A stretch of DNA of 64,000 nucleotides, taken from the NCBI RefSeq assembly GCF_900996235.1, contig NZ_CAAJGM010000285.1, positions 124,001 through 188,000 on the forward strand, in the 5' to 3' direction. Shown one piece after another: positions 16,804 through 27,902 of the stretch (position 1 is the stretch's first letter; each line of letters opens with the position of its first letter). The position numbers were made by a program, and so were the translations under genes. The DNA comes from Paraburkholderia sp. BCC1885 (GTDB taxonomy: Bacteria; Pseudomonadota; Gammaproteobacteria; Burkholderiales; Burkholderiaceae). The notes under the pieces were generated by a model that saw only the letters and a program-made list of their open reading frames with translations, did not search any database and had not been told where the DNA came from.

Positions 16804-17658
16804 CTAATGCCCGTTTCCGCCGCCGCCGTTGCCACCGCCATTGCCGCTTCCACCCTTGCCTCCGTGACCGCCGCCGAAGCCTCCGCCAAAGCCTCCGTGA
16901 CCGCCACCGAAGCCACCACCAAAACCGCCAGCAGGGCCGCTGCCGAACCCGCCGCCGGGACCGCTGCCGCAACCGCAGCCGCTGCCCATTCCGCCGCCGA
17001 AGCCGCCACCAAAGCCGCCACCGGGGCCACCGCCGTGGCCGCCACCGCCAGGGCCTCCTCCGCTAGGACCGCCACCGCTGGGACCGCCGCCGCTAGGACC
17101 GCCACCGCTAGGACCGCCACCGCTAGGGCCGCCACCGCTAGGACCGCCACTGCTGGGACCGCCACCGCTGGGCCCACCGCCGCCAGGGCCACTGCCGCCA
17201 GGGCCACTGCCTTTACTACCGCCGCTCGGGCCGCCGCCAGCACTTGCGCCAGCGCCGCTCGACCCTAAACCGGGGTTCGAGCCCGAGCTGCCCACGCCGG
17301 GGTTGGCGCCGCCACTCGCCGCGCCGAGCGCGGGGCCGCCGTGCGAGCGCGTCGTGCAACTGCCGCTGCCGTTGTTATGGCATTCCTCGACCGAGAAAAT
17401 CGCGGCGACGTCGTCGGCCATGGTGGCGGCATAGGCCGCATCGCCTGTCGCGGACGGATCGTTTTGCGCGAGTTGTGTCGTCGCCGAGGCGCCGGCGGTG
17501 GGTACTTGTTGTGCGCCCGCGGCACTCGCCAGGTTCGCGCCGTTTTCCAGCGAACCGGCATACCCCGCCTGCGAGGCCAGCAATCCCGCGCCGGCGGTCA
17601 ATATCGCGACTCCTCTCGCTATCCCGTAGCAGTACTGATCAAATCTTGTGGTTCTCAT
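16804..17658 (-). CDS. exported glycine-rich repeat protein, unknown function
   Basis: A 284-residue protein I do not recognise. It opens with a Sec-type signal peptide (GVAILTAGAGLLASQAGYAG). A roughly 90-residue Ala-rich segment follows, with two cysteines (EECHNNGSGSC). The remainder is almost wholly Gly/Ser/Pro, built first of PSGGG pentads and then of GGGFGGG-type runs, ending GNGGGGNGH. Two Cys occur in GCGCG. Composition points to a disordered surface or periplasmic protein. GGGAGAAGTGTG precedes the ATG at 17658; an ATG at 17790 in the same frame would place the signal peptide internally. Repeat number is likely to vary between strains. Confidence 0.65.
   Translation of the reverse strand: MRTTRFDQYCYGIARGVAILTAGAGLLASQAGYAGSLENGANLASAAGAQQVPTAGASATTQLAQNDPSATGDAAYAATMADDVAAIFSVEECHNNGSGSCTTRSHGGPALGAASGGANPGVGSSGSNPGLGSSGAGASAGGGPSGGSKGSGPGGSGPGGGGPSGGGPSSGGPSGGGPSGGGPSGGGPSGGGPSGGGPSGGGPGGGGHGGGPGGGFGGGFGGGMGSGCGCGSGPGGGFGSGPAGGFGGGFGGGHGGFGGGFGGGHGGKGGSGNGGGNGGGGNGH
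17050..17190 (-). repeat. 15-bp tandem repeats coding PSGGG pentads
   Basis: About nine imperfect copies of a 15-bp unit (plus strand CCGCCACCGCTAGGA and close variants) lie in frame inside the glycine-rich gene. Because the unit is a multiple of three, gain or loss of copies would change length without breaking the frame. Confidence 0.75.
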
Positions 17659-18156
17659 CACACTTCTCCCGAGGAGTCGCCAGCTCCTCGCAAGCTGTCG
17701 TCTCTCAAGCTGTTGCGTGTGCGAATGGCCCGTCGTGTTGCGGACCTCATCGCTCCCCGAGTTCGCTTTGCGCGTCGCGTGCCGCTGCATAACACACGCG
17801 ATGCGCGCGGAACGCCGTCAGCGTCCTGCCGATCGTCATTGGCCCCGGCTCGTGTGAGCGATTCCCCCTCCCTCGCGTGGTTGGGGCAAACAGCGGTTGC
17901 CCGCTCGTTTGCCGCGCGCGATGTCGACGGTGCGCGATTTGCCGCAGCGCCGATCCATCCGCATGGAGCGCGGCGCAACGGTTCGCGTGCGCCGCTGGAT
18001 CGTTCAGCGCGGGCCGGATACCGCCCCTTCCATAGCGATATCCATGCCACAGCCTGTGGAGGCCCGTCCGGTGTGGCCTCGGGGCAGGTGTGGTGGCGCG
18101 CAGCGGGGTAAATCGATGGAAAACGTTTCGGGCGTGAAACGCGTCCGGACGGATTG
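17659..18156. other. 500-bp gap upstream of the glycine-rich gene
   Basis: No open frame with coding character is seen. The part nearest 17659 should hold the glycine-rich gene promoter. The part nearest 18156 follows the last gene of the peptide transporter and shows no clear intrinsic terminator. Confidence 0.4.
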
Positions 18157-20265
18157 TTAAATCCGCGTGATGCCTTGCAGGGCGCGCAGGTCCTGAATCG
18201 GGATGTGGCAGCGGATCCGGTGGCCGTCGCCGGCATCGACGAAAGGCGGCGCCTGTTCCTCGCAGATGGCACCGAGCTTGCGCGGGCAGCGCGTGTGGAA
18301 CACGCAGCCCGAGGGCGGCTCGGCCGGGCTCGGCATCTCGCCGGACAGACGGATGCGCGCGCCGTGCTGCGTGGCGTCGAGCGCGGGGGCCGACGACAGC
18401 AACGCTTCGGTGTACGGATGATGCGGTCCTTCGAAGACCGCGGCGGCTGGTCCGATCTCGAGCAGGCGCCCGAGATAAAGCACGGCAATCCGGTCGGACA
18501 GATAGCGCACCACATGCAGATCGTGCGAGATGAACACGTAGCTCGTGCCGCGCTCGCGCTGCAGGTCGGCAAGCAGGTTGAGGATCGACGCCTGCACGGA
18601 AACGTCGAGTGCGGAAGTGGGCTCGTCGCAGACCACCACGCGCGGTTCGCCCGCAAACGCGCGCGCAATCGCGACGCGCTGCTTGAGACCGCCCGACAGT
18701 TGCCGCGTGCGCGCACTCAGATAGCGGTTCGGCAGCCGCACGGCCGCCGCGAGCGCGGCGAGCCGTTCGTCCTGCGCGGCGCCCCGCAGCGCGGCAAGCC
18801 GCGACAGCGCGCGGCCGATCAGGCGCTTCACCGAATGCGAGCGGTTGAGCGCCGAGTCGGGGTTCTGAAACACGATCTGCAGCGACTTGACCTGCGCGTC
18901 GTTGCGGCGGGTGACGCGCGCCGGCAAGGGCGTGCCGTCGAGTTCGAGGATGCTGCCGGCGTCCGGCGCGAGCAGCCCGAGCATCAGCTTGGCGAGAGTC
19001 GTCTTGCCGCTGCCCGATTCGCCGACGAGGCCGAGCGTCTCGCCGGTGGCGAGATCGAGCGAGACGTCGTCGACGGCTTTGACCGCGACGCCCGCGACGT
19101 GGAAAGTCTTCGAGACGTGCTCGGCGCGCAGCACGAGCGCGCCGGGTTTGGCCGCTTGCGTTTGGGCCTGCGTGGTTTCGTTAGCAGCGCCAACCGTTGC
19201 GCGTGCATCGGCATTCGCGCGCGGCAACTCCATTGCGCGTTCGTGATAGTGACAGCGCGACATCTGATCGCCGTGCGCCGCCCCCACCCGATGCGGGGGC
19301 GGCGCCTCGCGGCGGCAGCGGTCGTCGGCGAGACGGCAGCGTTCGGCGTAGATGCAGCCTTGCGTCACCGAGCCGGGCGCGGGCAGTTGGCCCGCGATCG
19401 TGTCGAGCCGCTCCAGCGTCTTGCTGCGGCCCGAGGTCGGCAGGCAGCGCAGCAGCCCTACCGTGTACGGATGACGCGGCCGCGCAAACACATCCTGCGT
19501 CGCGCCTTCTTCGACGAGCTTGCCCGCGTACAACACGCCGACGCGCTCGCACATGCGCCCGATCACCGCGAGGTTGTGGCTGATGAACAGCACGGCCGTG
19601 CCGAGTTCGCGGCGCAGCTGCGCGACGAGATCGAGCACCTCGGCTTCGACCGTGGCGTCGAGGCCGGTTGTCGGTTCGTCGAGAATCAGCAGGGCGGGGT
19701 TGGACGCCAGCGCCATGGCAATCACCACGCGCTGCTGCATGCCACCCGACAATTGATGAGGATAGCTATCCATTACCCGTTCAGGCGCCGCGATGCGCAC
19801 GCGCCCGAGCATCTCCAGCGCGCGCGCGAGCGCTTCGCTGCGGCTCGCGCCAGCGGCTTCGAAGGCCTCGGCGACCTGGCGCGCAATCGTCATCGACGGA
19901 TTCAGCGCGCGGCCCGGGTCCTGATAGACCATCGAGATGGCGGTCGCGCGCAAGCTGCGCAGCGCGCCGGCATCGAGCGCCTGCACGTCCTGGCCGGCGA
20001 TCAGGATCTTGCCCGCTTTCACCTTGCCGTTGCGCGGCAGGTAGCGCAGCGCCGCCATCGCCATGGTCGATTTGCCGCAACCGGATTCGCCCACCAGTCC
20101 GTATGCCTCGCCACGCCGCACTCGCAGGGAGATGTCGTGCAGCACCTCGCGCTCGCGTCCGCGCGTCCGGTACGTGACGGTCAGGCCGATCACGGTCAGC
20201 GCGTCGGTGCGGTCGCTCTTCGAGACGTCGAAGGCGGGGAAGGAGGCGGGCGGCGGGCCGTTCAT
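18157..20265 (-). CDS. peptide-type ABC importer, fused dual ATPase (DppD-DppF/YejF-like)
   Basis: A 702-residue cytosolic protein carrying two complete ABC domains. The first has Walker A GESGCGKST (59-67), signature LSGGMQQRV and Walker B LLILDEPTTGLD. The second has GESGSGKTT, LSGGLKQRV and VVVCDEPTSALD. Each is followed by the oligopeptide-transporter C-terminal segment with Cys residues (GCIYAERCRLADDRC; GCVFHTRCPRKLGAIC). It powers the importer formed with the two permeases upstream. Its ATG overlaps the stop of the preceding permease gene (ATGA at 20262-20265), so translation is coupled; this also rules out the longer frame from 20358. Confidence 0.93.
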   Translation of the reverse strand: MNGPPPASFPAFDVSKSDRTDALTVIGLTVTYRTRGREREVLHDISLRVRRGEAYGLVGESGCGKSTMAMAALRYLPRNGKVKAGKILIAGQDVQALDAGALRSLRATAISMVYQDPGRALNPSMTIARQVAEAFEAAGASRSEALARALEMLGRVRIAAPERVMDSYPHQLSGGMQQRVVIAMALASNPALLILDEPTTGLDATVEAEVLDLVAQLRRELGTAVLFISHNLAVIGRMCERVGVLYAGKLVEEGATQDVFARPRHPYTVGLLRCLPTSGRSKTLERLDTIAGQLPAPGSVTQGCIYAERCRLADDRCRREAPPPHRVGAAHGDQMSRCHYHERAMELPRANADARATVGAANETTQAQTQAAKPGALVLRAEHVSKTFHVAGVAVKAVDDVSLDLATGETLGLVGESGSGKTTLAKLMLGLLAPDAGSILELDGTPLPARVTRRNDAQVKSLQIVFQNPDSALNRSHSVKRLIGRALSRLAALRGAAQDERLAALAAAVRLPNRYLSARTRQLSGGLKQRVAIARAFAGEPRVVVCDEPTSALDVSVQASILNLLADLQRERGTSYVFISHDLHVVRYLSDRIAVLYLGRLLEIGPAAAVFEGPHHPYTEALLSSAPALDATQHGARIRLSGEMPSPAEPPSGCVFHTRCPRKLGAICEEQAPPFVDAGDGHRIRCHIPIQDLRALQGITRI

Positions 20266-21125
20266 CGGTCGAGCAGGCTTTGTACGCTGTCGGCGATCAG
20301 GTTCACGCCGACCACCAGCGAGGCGATCGCCACGGCGTCGAACACCACGGTCCACCACGCACCGCCCGCCATCAGCGTGTACGACTCGGACAATGCGAGG
20401 CCCCAGTCCGCGGACGGCGGCTGGATGCCGAAGCCGAGGAACGAGAGCGTCGCCACCGCGAAGATCGCGTAGCCGAGCCGCACGGTGGCTTCGACGATGA
20501 TCGGCGCCAGTACGTTCGGCAGGATCTCCACGAACATGATGTAAGGCGCGCGCTCGCCGCGCAGTTGGGCCGCCGCGACGTAGTCGAGATGGCGTTCGGC
20601 GAACACGGCGGCGCGCACGGTGCGCGCGGTGATCGGCATGAAGGTAATGCCGATCACGAGGATCACAGTGAAGTTCGACGCGCCCACTGCGGCCAGCGCG
20701 AGTAGCGCGACGATCACGAGCGGCAGCGCCAGCACGGCGTCGATGGCGCGTCCCACCACGTTATCGACCCAGCCTTCGAAGTAGCCGACCACGAGGCCGA
20801 GCGCCGTGCCCGCCACCGTGCCGAGCAGGGTGGCGAGCGGCGCAATAGTGAGGATGTCGCGCGCCCCGACGATCACGCGCGAGAACACGTCGCGGCCGAG
20901 TTGGTCGGTGCCGAACCAGTGGGCGTGATCGGGCGGCATCAGCGAATTGAGCGGATCGGAGGCGTAGGCGTCTTGCGGCGCGATCCACGTCCCGCCGATC
21001 GCGCAGACGACCCACCACAGGACGATGATCACGCCCGCCACGAAGGTCGGCGAGCGCAGCAGCACGCGCAATGCATCGAAGCGCGGCTCGCGGGTCTGCG
21101 GCGTCGGTGGGACGATTGTGCTCAT
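20262..21125 (-). CDS. ABC importer permease, DppC-like
   Basis: A 287-residue inner-membrane permease with about six hydrophobic segments. HWFGTDQLGRDVFSRVIVGAR is the family-defining block before the transmembrane domain. The EAA loop that docks on the ATPase is AAAQLRGERAPYIMFVEILPNVLAPIIV. The ATG at 21125 overlaps the stop of the upstream permease (ATGA). The frame stays open to 21875 but that part runs antiparallel to nothing meaningful and duplicates the DppB-like coding region in another frame, so the coupled start is used. Confidence 0.93.
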   Translation of the reverse strand: MSTIVPPTPQTREPRFDALRVLLRSPTFVAGVIIVLWWVVCAIGGTWIAPQDAYASDPLNSLMPPDHAHWFGTDQLGRDVFSRVIVGARDILTIAPLATLLGTVAGTALGLVVGYFEGWVDNVVGRAIDAVLALPLVIVALLALAAVGASNFTVILVIGITFMPITARTVRAAVFAERHLDYVAAAQLRGERAPYIMFVEILPNVLAPIIVEATVRLGYAIFAVATLSFLGFGIQPPSADWGLALSESYTLMAGGAWWTVVFDAVAIASLVVGVNLIADSVQSLLDR

Positions 21126-22132
21126 TCGCCGTTCCTCACGCGCAGGCGCGGATTGAGCAACACCTGCAAGGCGTCGGCCACGAGATTGGCCGCCGTGTAG
21201 ACGACGCCGATAGTCAGCACGCCGGCTTCGAGCATCGGAAAGTCCTTCGACCTGGCGGCGTTGTAGATCAGCGAGCCGATGCCCTGATAATGAAACAGCG
21301 TCTCCACGACGACGAGGCCGCCGATCATATAGCCGAGTTGCGTCGCAGCGACCGTGATGGTGGGCAGCAGCGCATTGCGCAACACGTGTCGCCAGATCAC
21401 GATGTGCTGCGGCAGGCCCTTGAGAATGGCGGTGCGGGTGTAGTCGGCGTCGAGCGCTTCGACGGTGCCGGCGCGCGCCATGCGCGCGATGTAGCCGAAG
21501 AACACCAGCACGAGCGGCAGTACCGGCAGGACCAGATGCTTCAGTTGTTCCAGCACGCCGGCGTCGGGCGAATAGGTGGCCTCGATGGGCAGCCAGCGCA
21601 ACCACACGCCGAAGATCAGGATCAACGCGATCGATGACACGAACTCCGGCACCACGGTCGCCGATAACCCGGCGATGCTGATGGTGCGGTCGATCCAGCG
21701 TCCCGCGTGCATCGCGGCCCACACGCCGCCGGCAATCCCCAACGGCACGACCACGATGAACGCCAGCAAGCCGAGCTTCGCGGAATGCGCGAGCGCGCTG
21801 CCGATGAACGGCCCCACCGGCTCGCGATACGCATACGACAATCCCATATCGCCGCGCAGGAAATGCGTGATCCAATCGACGTATTGCGTGAACAGCGGCC
21901 GGTCCGCGCCGAGCTGATGATTGAGCGCGGCGACCGCGCGGGCGTCGGCGAGCGGCCCGAGAATCGCGCGGCCGACATCGCCCGGCAGCAACTGCCCGCC
22001 CGCAAACACGATCACCGACAACAGCCAGAGCGTGATCAACGACAGCGCAACGCGGGTGGCGAGAAAACGCGCCACCCGCCCCGCGTTGCCGGAAGCAACA
22101 CGAGGGGGCGAGGGAGTGAGGGCGCTCGACAT
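21122..22132 (-). CDS. ABC importer permease, DppB-like
   Basis: A 336-residue inner-membrane permease. The N-terminal helix (ATRVALSLITLWLLSVIVFAG) and GADRPLFTQYVDWITHFLRGDMG are typical of DppB/GsiC proteins. The EAA-type docking loop is TAILKGLPQHIVIWRHVLRNALLP. It follows the binding-protein gene by 47 bp and is coupled to the next permease by a 4-bp overlap. With the DppC-like subunit it forms the transmembrane pore. Confidence 0.93.
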   Translation of the reverse strand: MSSALTPSPPRVASGNAGRVARFLATRVALSLITLWLLSVIVFAGGQLLPGDVGRAILGPLADARAVAALNHQLGADRPLFTQYVDWITHFLRGDMGLSYAYREPVGPFIGSALAHSAKLGLLAFIVVVPLGIAGGVWAAMHAGRWIDRTISIAGLSATVVPEFVSSIALILIFGVWLRWLPIEATYSPDAGVLEQLKHLVLPVLPLVLVFFGYIARMARAGTVEALDADYTRTAILKGLPQHIVIWRHVLRNALLPTITVAATQLGYMIGGLVVVETLFHYQGIGSLIYNAARSKDFPMLEAGVLTIGVVYTAANLVADALQVLLNPRLRVRNGE

Positions 22133-22179
22133 GGGGCTTGTGGTTCGTGGCTGCGGGCGCGGGGATCAGGCGGCGGCCA

Positions 22180-23844
22180 TCACGCGCTGAGCGTCACGCG
22201 GTTGAAGTACAGCTGCGCCAGCGCCGTAAAGCGCATGCCGTTGACACCCGCCCGCATCGCAATCAACTGATCGTAGAAGAACGGAATGATGACCGGCGTC
22301 TCGTCGAGCAGGAGCGTCTGGATCTGGCCGGAGAGCTTGCGCTGCGAGGCGATGTCGATAGCCGCGACGAATTGCGCAACCAGCTGGTCATACTGAGGAT
22401 TCCTGAAGTGTGCGGCATTCCACGTACCGTTGCTTGTCAGCGGTGCATTCAGGAACACGTTCGGCACGCCTCGGTGACCGTAATCGGTAATGCCGAGCGG
22501 CGAGTCGAGCCAATCCGATTTGCCGGGCGTGCCCGCGCCGTAATAGAGCGACTGGCTTTCCACTTTCAGATTGATGCGCACGCCGATCGCCTTGGCCGCG
22601 TTCTGCACGACCACGGCGAGATCGGGAATCTCCATGTACTTTTCAGTGGTGAGCGTGACGTCGAAGCCATTGGCCACACCCGCTTGCGCGAGCAGTTGCT
22701 TCGCCTTGGCAAGGTCGACCTTGCGCTGGGGGACGCCTGCGTTCGACGACGGAAACACCGGTGCGAACGGGCTGTCGTTGCCGAGCTGCGCCTTGCCGCG
22801 AAACAGGCCGCGCACGATCACGTCGCGGTCGAGCGTGAGCGCCAACGCCTGACGAACCCGTTTGTCCTTGAAGCGCGGATCGTCGTTGCGCATGTGAATC
22901 TGCCGATGCGCGCTCGACTTTACGCCGATCGTCCTGAACTCCGGGTTGTTCATGATGCCCACGCCGCCCTGCACGGTGAACGTGCCCATCACGTCTGCCT
23001 GACGGCCCTGCAGTGCGAGAATCTGCGCCTGTTCGTCGGCGTAGAACGAAAACTGCACGCGCTGCGGCAGCGCCTTGTCGCCCCAATAGTCGGGATTGCG
23101 TACAAACGAGGCGCCCACTTTCGGCGTGTACTTTTCGAGCTTGAACGGACCGGTGCCGATGAAGCTCTTTTCGTAATTGCCCGCGTAGTTGGCCGGCAGC
23201 AGGATGGCGTTGTAATTGTCCGAGGAAACGTAATACGGGAAGTTGCCGTTCGGTGCGTCGAGATGGAAGGCGACCGTGTGCTCGTCGATCGCCTGGGTGC
23301 CGCCCTTCGACAACACGCCCTTTAACACCGAGAGCGCCGCCGAGCCGCTTGCCGGATCGGCGAGACGGTCGAAGGTGGCGACGACGTCTTTGGCGCTGAA
23401 CGGCTGGCCGTCGCTGAACTTCACATTGGGACGCAGCTTGAAGGTCCAGACGTCGCCCTTGTCGTTTGGCTTCCATGAGAGTGCGAGCGCGGGCTTCAGG
23501 ACCAGTTGGTCGCCGTCGTCGTCGATCAGGAATTCGCCGGTCTGCACCAGCAGCGCGAGACCGCCGGCGTCGGTGACGGTGAGCGGGTCGATGGCGCCGG
23601 CCGGCGTCAGATGGGCCACGCGGATGGTCGCATTGGCCGCGCCCGCCGTGCCTTGCGCGCGCGCTTGCGGCGTGGCGAAAAGGCCGCCGCCCGCGAGCGA
23701 TAGGCCGATGACGCTGGCATAACGCAGCAGTTCGCGGCGCGACAGACGGCCGGCAAGGAATTCGTCGATGGCGTGATTGCCGTATTGATCGGCGCTGCGG
23801 CGTGCAGTTTCGAGCGCGAGGAGTCGATCCGCGGGTGTCTTCAT
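22180..23844 (-). CDS. ABC importer substrate-binding protein, DppA/OppA (SBP family 5)
   Basis: A 554-residue periplasmic binding protein. Residues about 35-65 form an export signal with SRRELLRYASVIGLSLAGGG, which has twin arginines and could use the Tat route. The mature part has the family-5 signatures WTFKLRPNVKFSDGQPFSAKDVVATFDRL and KDKRVRQALALTLDRD. It begins the four-gene importer. The ligand cannot be deduced; peptides, glutathione or amine compounds are possible. Two starts compete (23892 and 23844), neither with a strong ribosome site; the shorter is used, but the signal still begins about 37 residues in, which is unusual. Confidence 0.9.
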   Translation of the reverse strand: MKTPADRLLALETARRSADQYGNHAIDEFLAGRLSRRELLRYASVIGLSLAGGGLFATPQARAQGTAGAANATIRVAHLTPAGAIDPLTVTDAGGLALLVQTGEFLIDDDGDQLVLKPALALSWKPNDKGDVWTFKLRPNVKFSDGQPFSAKDVVATFDRLADPASGSAALSVLKGVLSKGGTQAIDEHTVAFHLDAPNGNFPYYVSSDNYNAILLPANYAGNYEKSFIGTGPFKLEKYTPKVGASFVRNPDYWGDKALPQRVQFSFYADEQAQILALQGRQADVMGTFTVQGGVGIMNNPEFRTIGVKSSAHRQIHMRNDDPRFKDKRVRQALALTLDRDVIVRGLFRGKAQLGNDSPFAPVFPSSNAGVPQRKVDLAKAKQLLAQAGVANGFDVTLTTEKYMEIPDLAVVVQNAAKAIGVRINLKVESQSLYYGAGTPGKSDWLDSPLGITDYGHRGVPNVFLNAPLTSNGTWNAAHFRNPQYDQLVAQFVAAIDIASQRKLSGQIQTLLLDETPVIIPFFYDQLIAMRAGVNGMRFTALAQLYFNRVTLSA

Positions 23845-24135
23845 CGATGGGGTGTCCAGTCCGTTCTGATAGATGCCGGGCGGCTCGCGCACGGCAGGGC
23901 GACGGTATTGCGATGGCGAAAAGCGGTTTCAGTGTAAGCGATTGCCTATCGATTCGGAACGTTGCGGCCGCTGCGAGCCTGGGTGACGCGCTCAAAACGA
24001 TCAACCTGTGTCGCTCTGACAACGCCGGCTGGACGCCTGCTGGCGGCCAGCCCGGCCACGTATCGGACTTGCCGATGCATCGGCAGAAGAACCGCTGTCA
24101 CGGCGGCATCTTTACCGACCGCCGCCGTGGACGGC

Positions 24136-24669
24136 TCAGTGCTCGTGGGGATGCTTGTGAATCGGATCGACCCAGAACACGGTTTCGGGCGCCTCGACGG
24201 CGTCGATGTTCAGATTCACCACCACCGCTTCGTTGTCGCTGCGCACCAGCACGCATTCGAGCGGGTCGTCGGTGCTGGCGTTGATCTCCTGATGCGGCAC
24301 GTAGGGCGGCACGAAGATGAAGTCGCCGGGACCGGCTTCTGCGGTGAACTCGAGGTGCTCGCCCCAGCGCATGCGCGCCTGGCCGCGCACCACGTAGATC
24401 ACGCTTTCGAGCGCGCCATGATGATGCGCGCCGGTCTTCGCATTCGGATGAATCGTCACCGTGCCGGCCCAGATTTTCTGCGCACCGACGCGCGCGGCGT
24501 TGATCGCGGCGGCGCGGTTCATGCCGGGGGTTTGCGCGGTATTCGAATCGAGCTGGTCGCCGCGGATTACCTTGACGCCGTGTTCGCGCCAGTCGACCGG
24601 TGCGGCGGCATCCGGCTCATGTGCGTGCTCGTGGTCGTGATCATGGTCGTGCGGATGGTCGTGGCTCAT
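24136..24669 (-). CDS. cupin-domain protein with His-rich N-terminus
   Basis: A 177-residue protein. Residues 1-20 are a string of His/Asp/Glu pairs (HDHPHDHDHDHEHAHEP), likely to bind metal ions. Residues about 70-150 form a single cupin barrel: motif 1 is GAHHHGALESVIYVVRG and motif 2 is PGDFIFVPPYVPHQE, giving the usual 3-His/1-Glu metal site. HKHPHEH at the C-terminus adds further histidines. The reaction is unknown; it may be a dioxygenase, an isomerase or a metal-handling protein. The ATG at 24669 places the His stretch at the very start. A second ATG lies 21 bp upstream. Confidence 0.85.
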   Translation of the reverse strand: MSHDHPHDHDHDHEHAHEPDAAAPVDWREHGVKVIRGDQLDSNTAQTPGMNRAAAINAARVGAQKIWAGTVTIHPNAKTGAHHHGALESVIYVVRGQARMRWGEHLEFTAEAGPGDFIFVPPYVPHQEINASTDDPLECVLVRSDNEAVVVNLNIDAVEAPETVFWVDPIHKHPHEH

Positions 24670-24825
24670 GGCGTGTCCGGTCCTATGCAAAGCGGTTCGG
24701 GCGAGGCAGGTGTGCCAGGCGGGTGTGCCGTTATTCTTGCATGTTCGCGTCGGGCGCGCGCGACGCGCGGAATGTCATCACGCGAAGCGCGAGCGAAACG
24801 AACGCACGTTGCGCATGGCGGGAGC

Positions 24826-24857
24826 AAAAAAAAGCCCGTTCACGACGAACGGGCTTT
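24826..24857 (-). terminator. intrinsic terminator after fusA
   Basis: On the minus strand an 11-bp stem (AAAGCCCGTTC with GAACGGGCTTT, 24831-24857) with a 5-nt loop runs into eight T residues. It lies just after the stop of the EF-G gene. Confidence 0.92.
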
Positions 24858-24878
24858 CCTGACGCCAACCTGCAGCGC

Positions 24879-26984
<2,106 letters not shown>

Positions 26985-27167
26985 GTGAACCTCCTTGGAT
27001 TGGCGCGCCGGTGGTAGGCGTCGGGCGGCGCACGACGCCGCCCGGACGAACTCGGTGCTGCGGTAAGACCACTAGGATAGCGCGTCGCAGGGGCTTTTGC
27101 AGGAATCTTGCCAGCCGGGCGTCAGGACCGGCCCGTGGGCGTCACGGCGGCGTGTGCGGGCGCAAAA

Positions 27168-27197
27168 AAGCCGGCGCCCCGGAAAGGGCGCCGGCTT
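27168..27197 (-). terminator. intrinsic terminator after the DUF192 gene
   Basis: AAGCCGGCGCCC (27168-27179) pairs with GGGCGCCGGCTT (27186-27197) around a 6-nt loop. On the minus strand it ends in a run of T residues (plus-strand A-tract at 27164-27169). Confidence 0.9.
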
Positions 27198-27240
27198 CGC
27201 GGGATTGGCAGCGGTGGCAGTCGGCCGGCGGCCGGGGTGC

Positions 27241-27747
27241 TTACTGAGCGGCCGGCAAGCCCTGCATTGTCATCCCTGGCTTGATGCCCTTCGCTGCGAA
27301 CCAGTTCTTGCTCATCTCCAGCGCATACACGCCGTTGTTGCGCGGACAGTGATTGTTGGTGGTTTCGGCATCCATTTCGTCGATGTCGGTGATGGTGCCG
27401 TCGGCGCGGATGAAGGCGATCGACAGCGGGATCAGCGTGTTCTTCATCCAGAAGCAATGCACCGCGTTCTCCTGGAACACGAACAGCATGCCTTCGTTGG
27501 GCGCGAGCTGCGTGCGGTACATCAAACCCTGCTCGCGGTCGGGATCGTTGGCGGCAACGGCGGCGTCGATGACGAACATGCCCACCGTCAGTTTGGTGCG
27601 CGGGAAGTCGCCGGGCTGCTTGGCGCCAGGCGGCATCTGTTGCGCGTAGGCGTTATGAAGCGGGGCCAGCGTGAACGAGGCGGCGGCCAGCGGCAATGCA
27701 ACGGCAAACGCAAAACGCGCCAACAACGAGCGCAGGGAAATTCGCAC
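27241..27747 (-). CDS. DUF192 family exported protein
   Basis: A 168-residue protein. A signal peptide (LLARFAFAVALPLAAASFTLAPLHNAYAQ) leads into a DUF192 domain with REQGLMYRTQLAPNEGMLFVF, HCFWMKNTLIPLSIAFI and NNGVYALEM. The family is common in bacteria and archaea and has no settled function. The start is taken as GTG at 27747 because CAGGAG lies 7 bases before it and this places the signal peptide at the N-terminus; the frame is open to 27849. It is probably monocistronic, with terminators on both sides. Confidence 0.85.
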   Translation of the reverse strand: MRISLRSLLARFAFAVALPLAAASFTLAPLHNAYAQQMPPGAKQPGDFPRTKLTVGMFVIDAAVAANDPDREQGLMYRTQLAPNEGMLFVFQENAVHCFWMKNTLIPLSIAFIRADGTITDIDEMDAETTNNHCPRNNGVYALEMSKNWFAAKGIKPGMTMQGLPAAQ

Positions 27748-27813
27748 GGCAAGACTCCTGGCAGGAAATGAATCCGCGCATGTTACGCGAGCGCCTCCGG
27801 GCACGTCAAAAAC

Positions 27814-27846
27814 AAAAAGGCAGATCGCCTTGCGGGATCTGCCTTT
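27814..27846 (-). terminator. intrinsic terminator after the Lys/Ala-rich small gene
   Basis: AAAGGCAGATC (27816-27826) pairs with GATCTGCCTTT (27836-27846) around a 9-nt loop. The minus-strand transcript then enters a T-rich run. Confidence 0.88.
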
Positions 27847-27902
27847 CAACGCCGTAAGAACGGCAAGTGCTGCTAGTTCTTGACTGCGTTTTTACAACAA
27901 AC

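Noticed and set aside
17050..17190. Regularly spaced repeats that could suggest a CRISPR array
   Set aside because: The units are contiguous 15-bp coding repeats without spacers and lie in frame in the glycine-rich gene.
18154..20472. 772-codon open frame on the plus strand opposite the dual ATPase gene
   Set aside because: It mirrors a clearly conserved gene and is Arg/His-rich without any known domain; long antisense frames are expected at this GC content.
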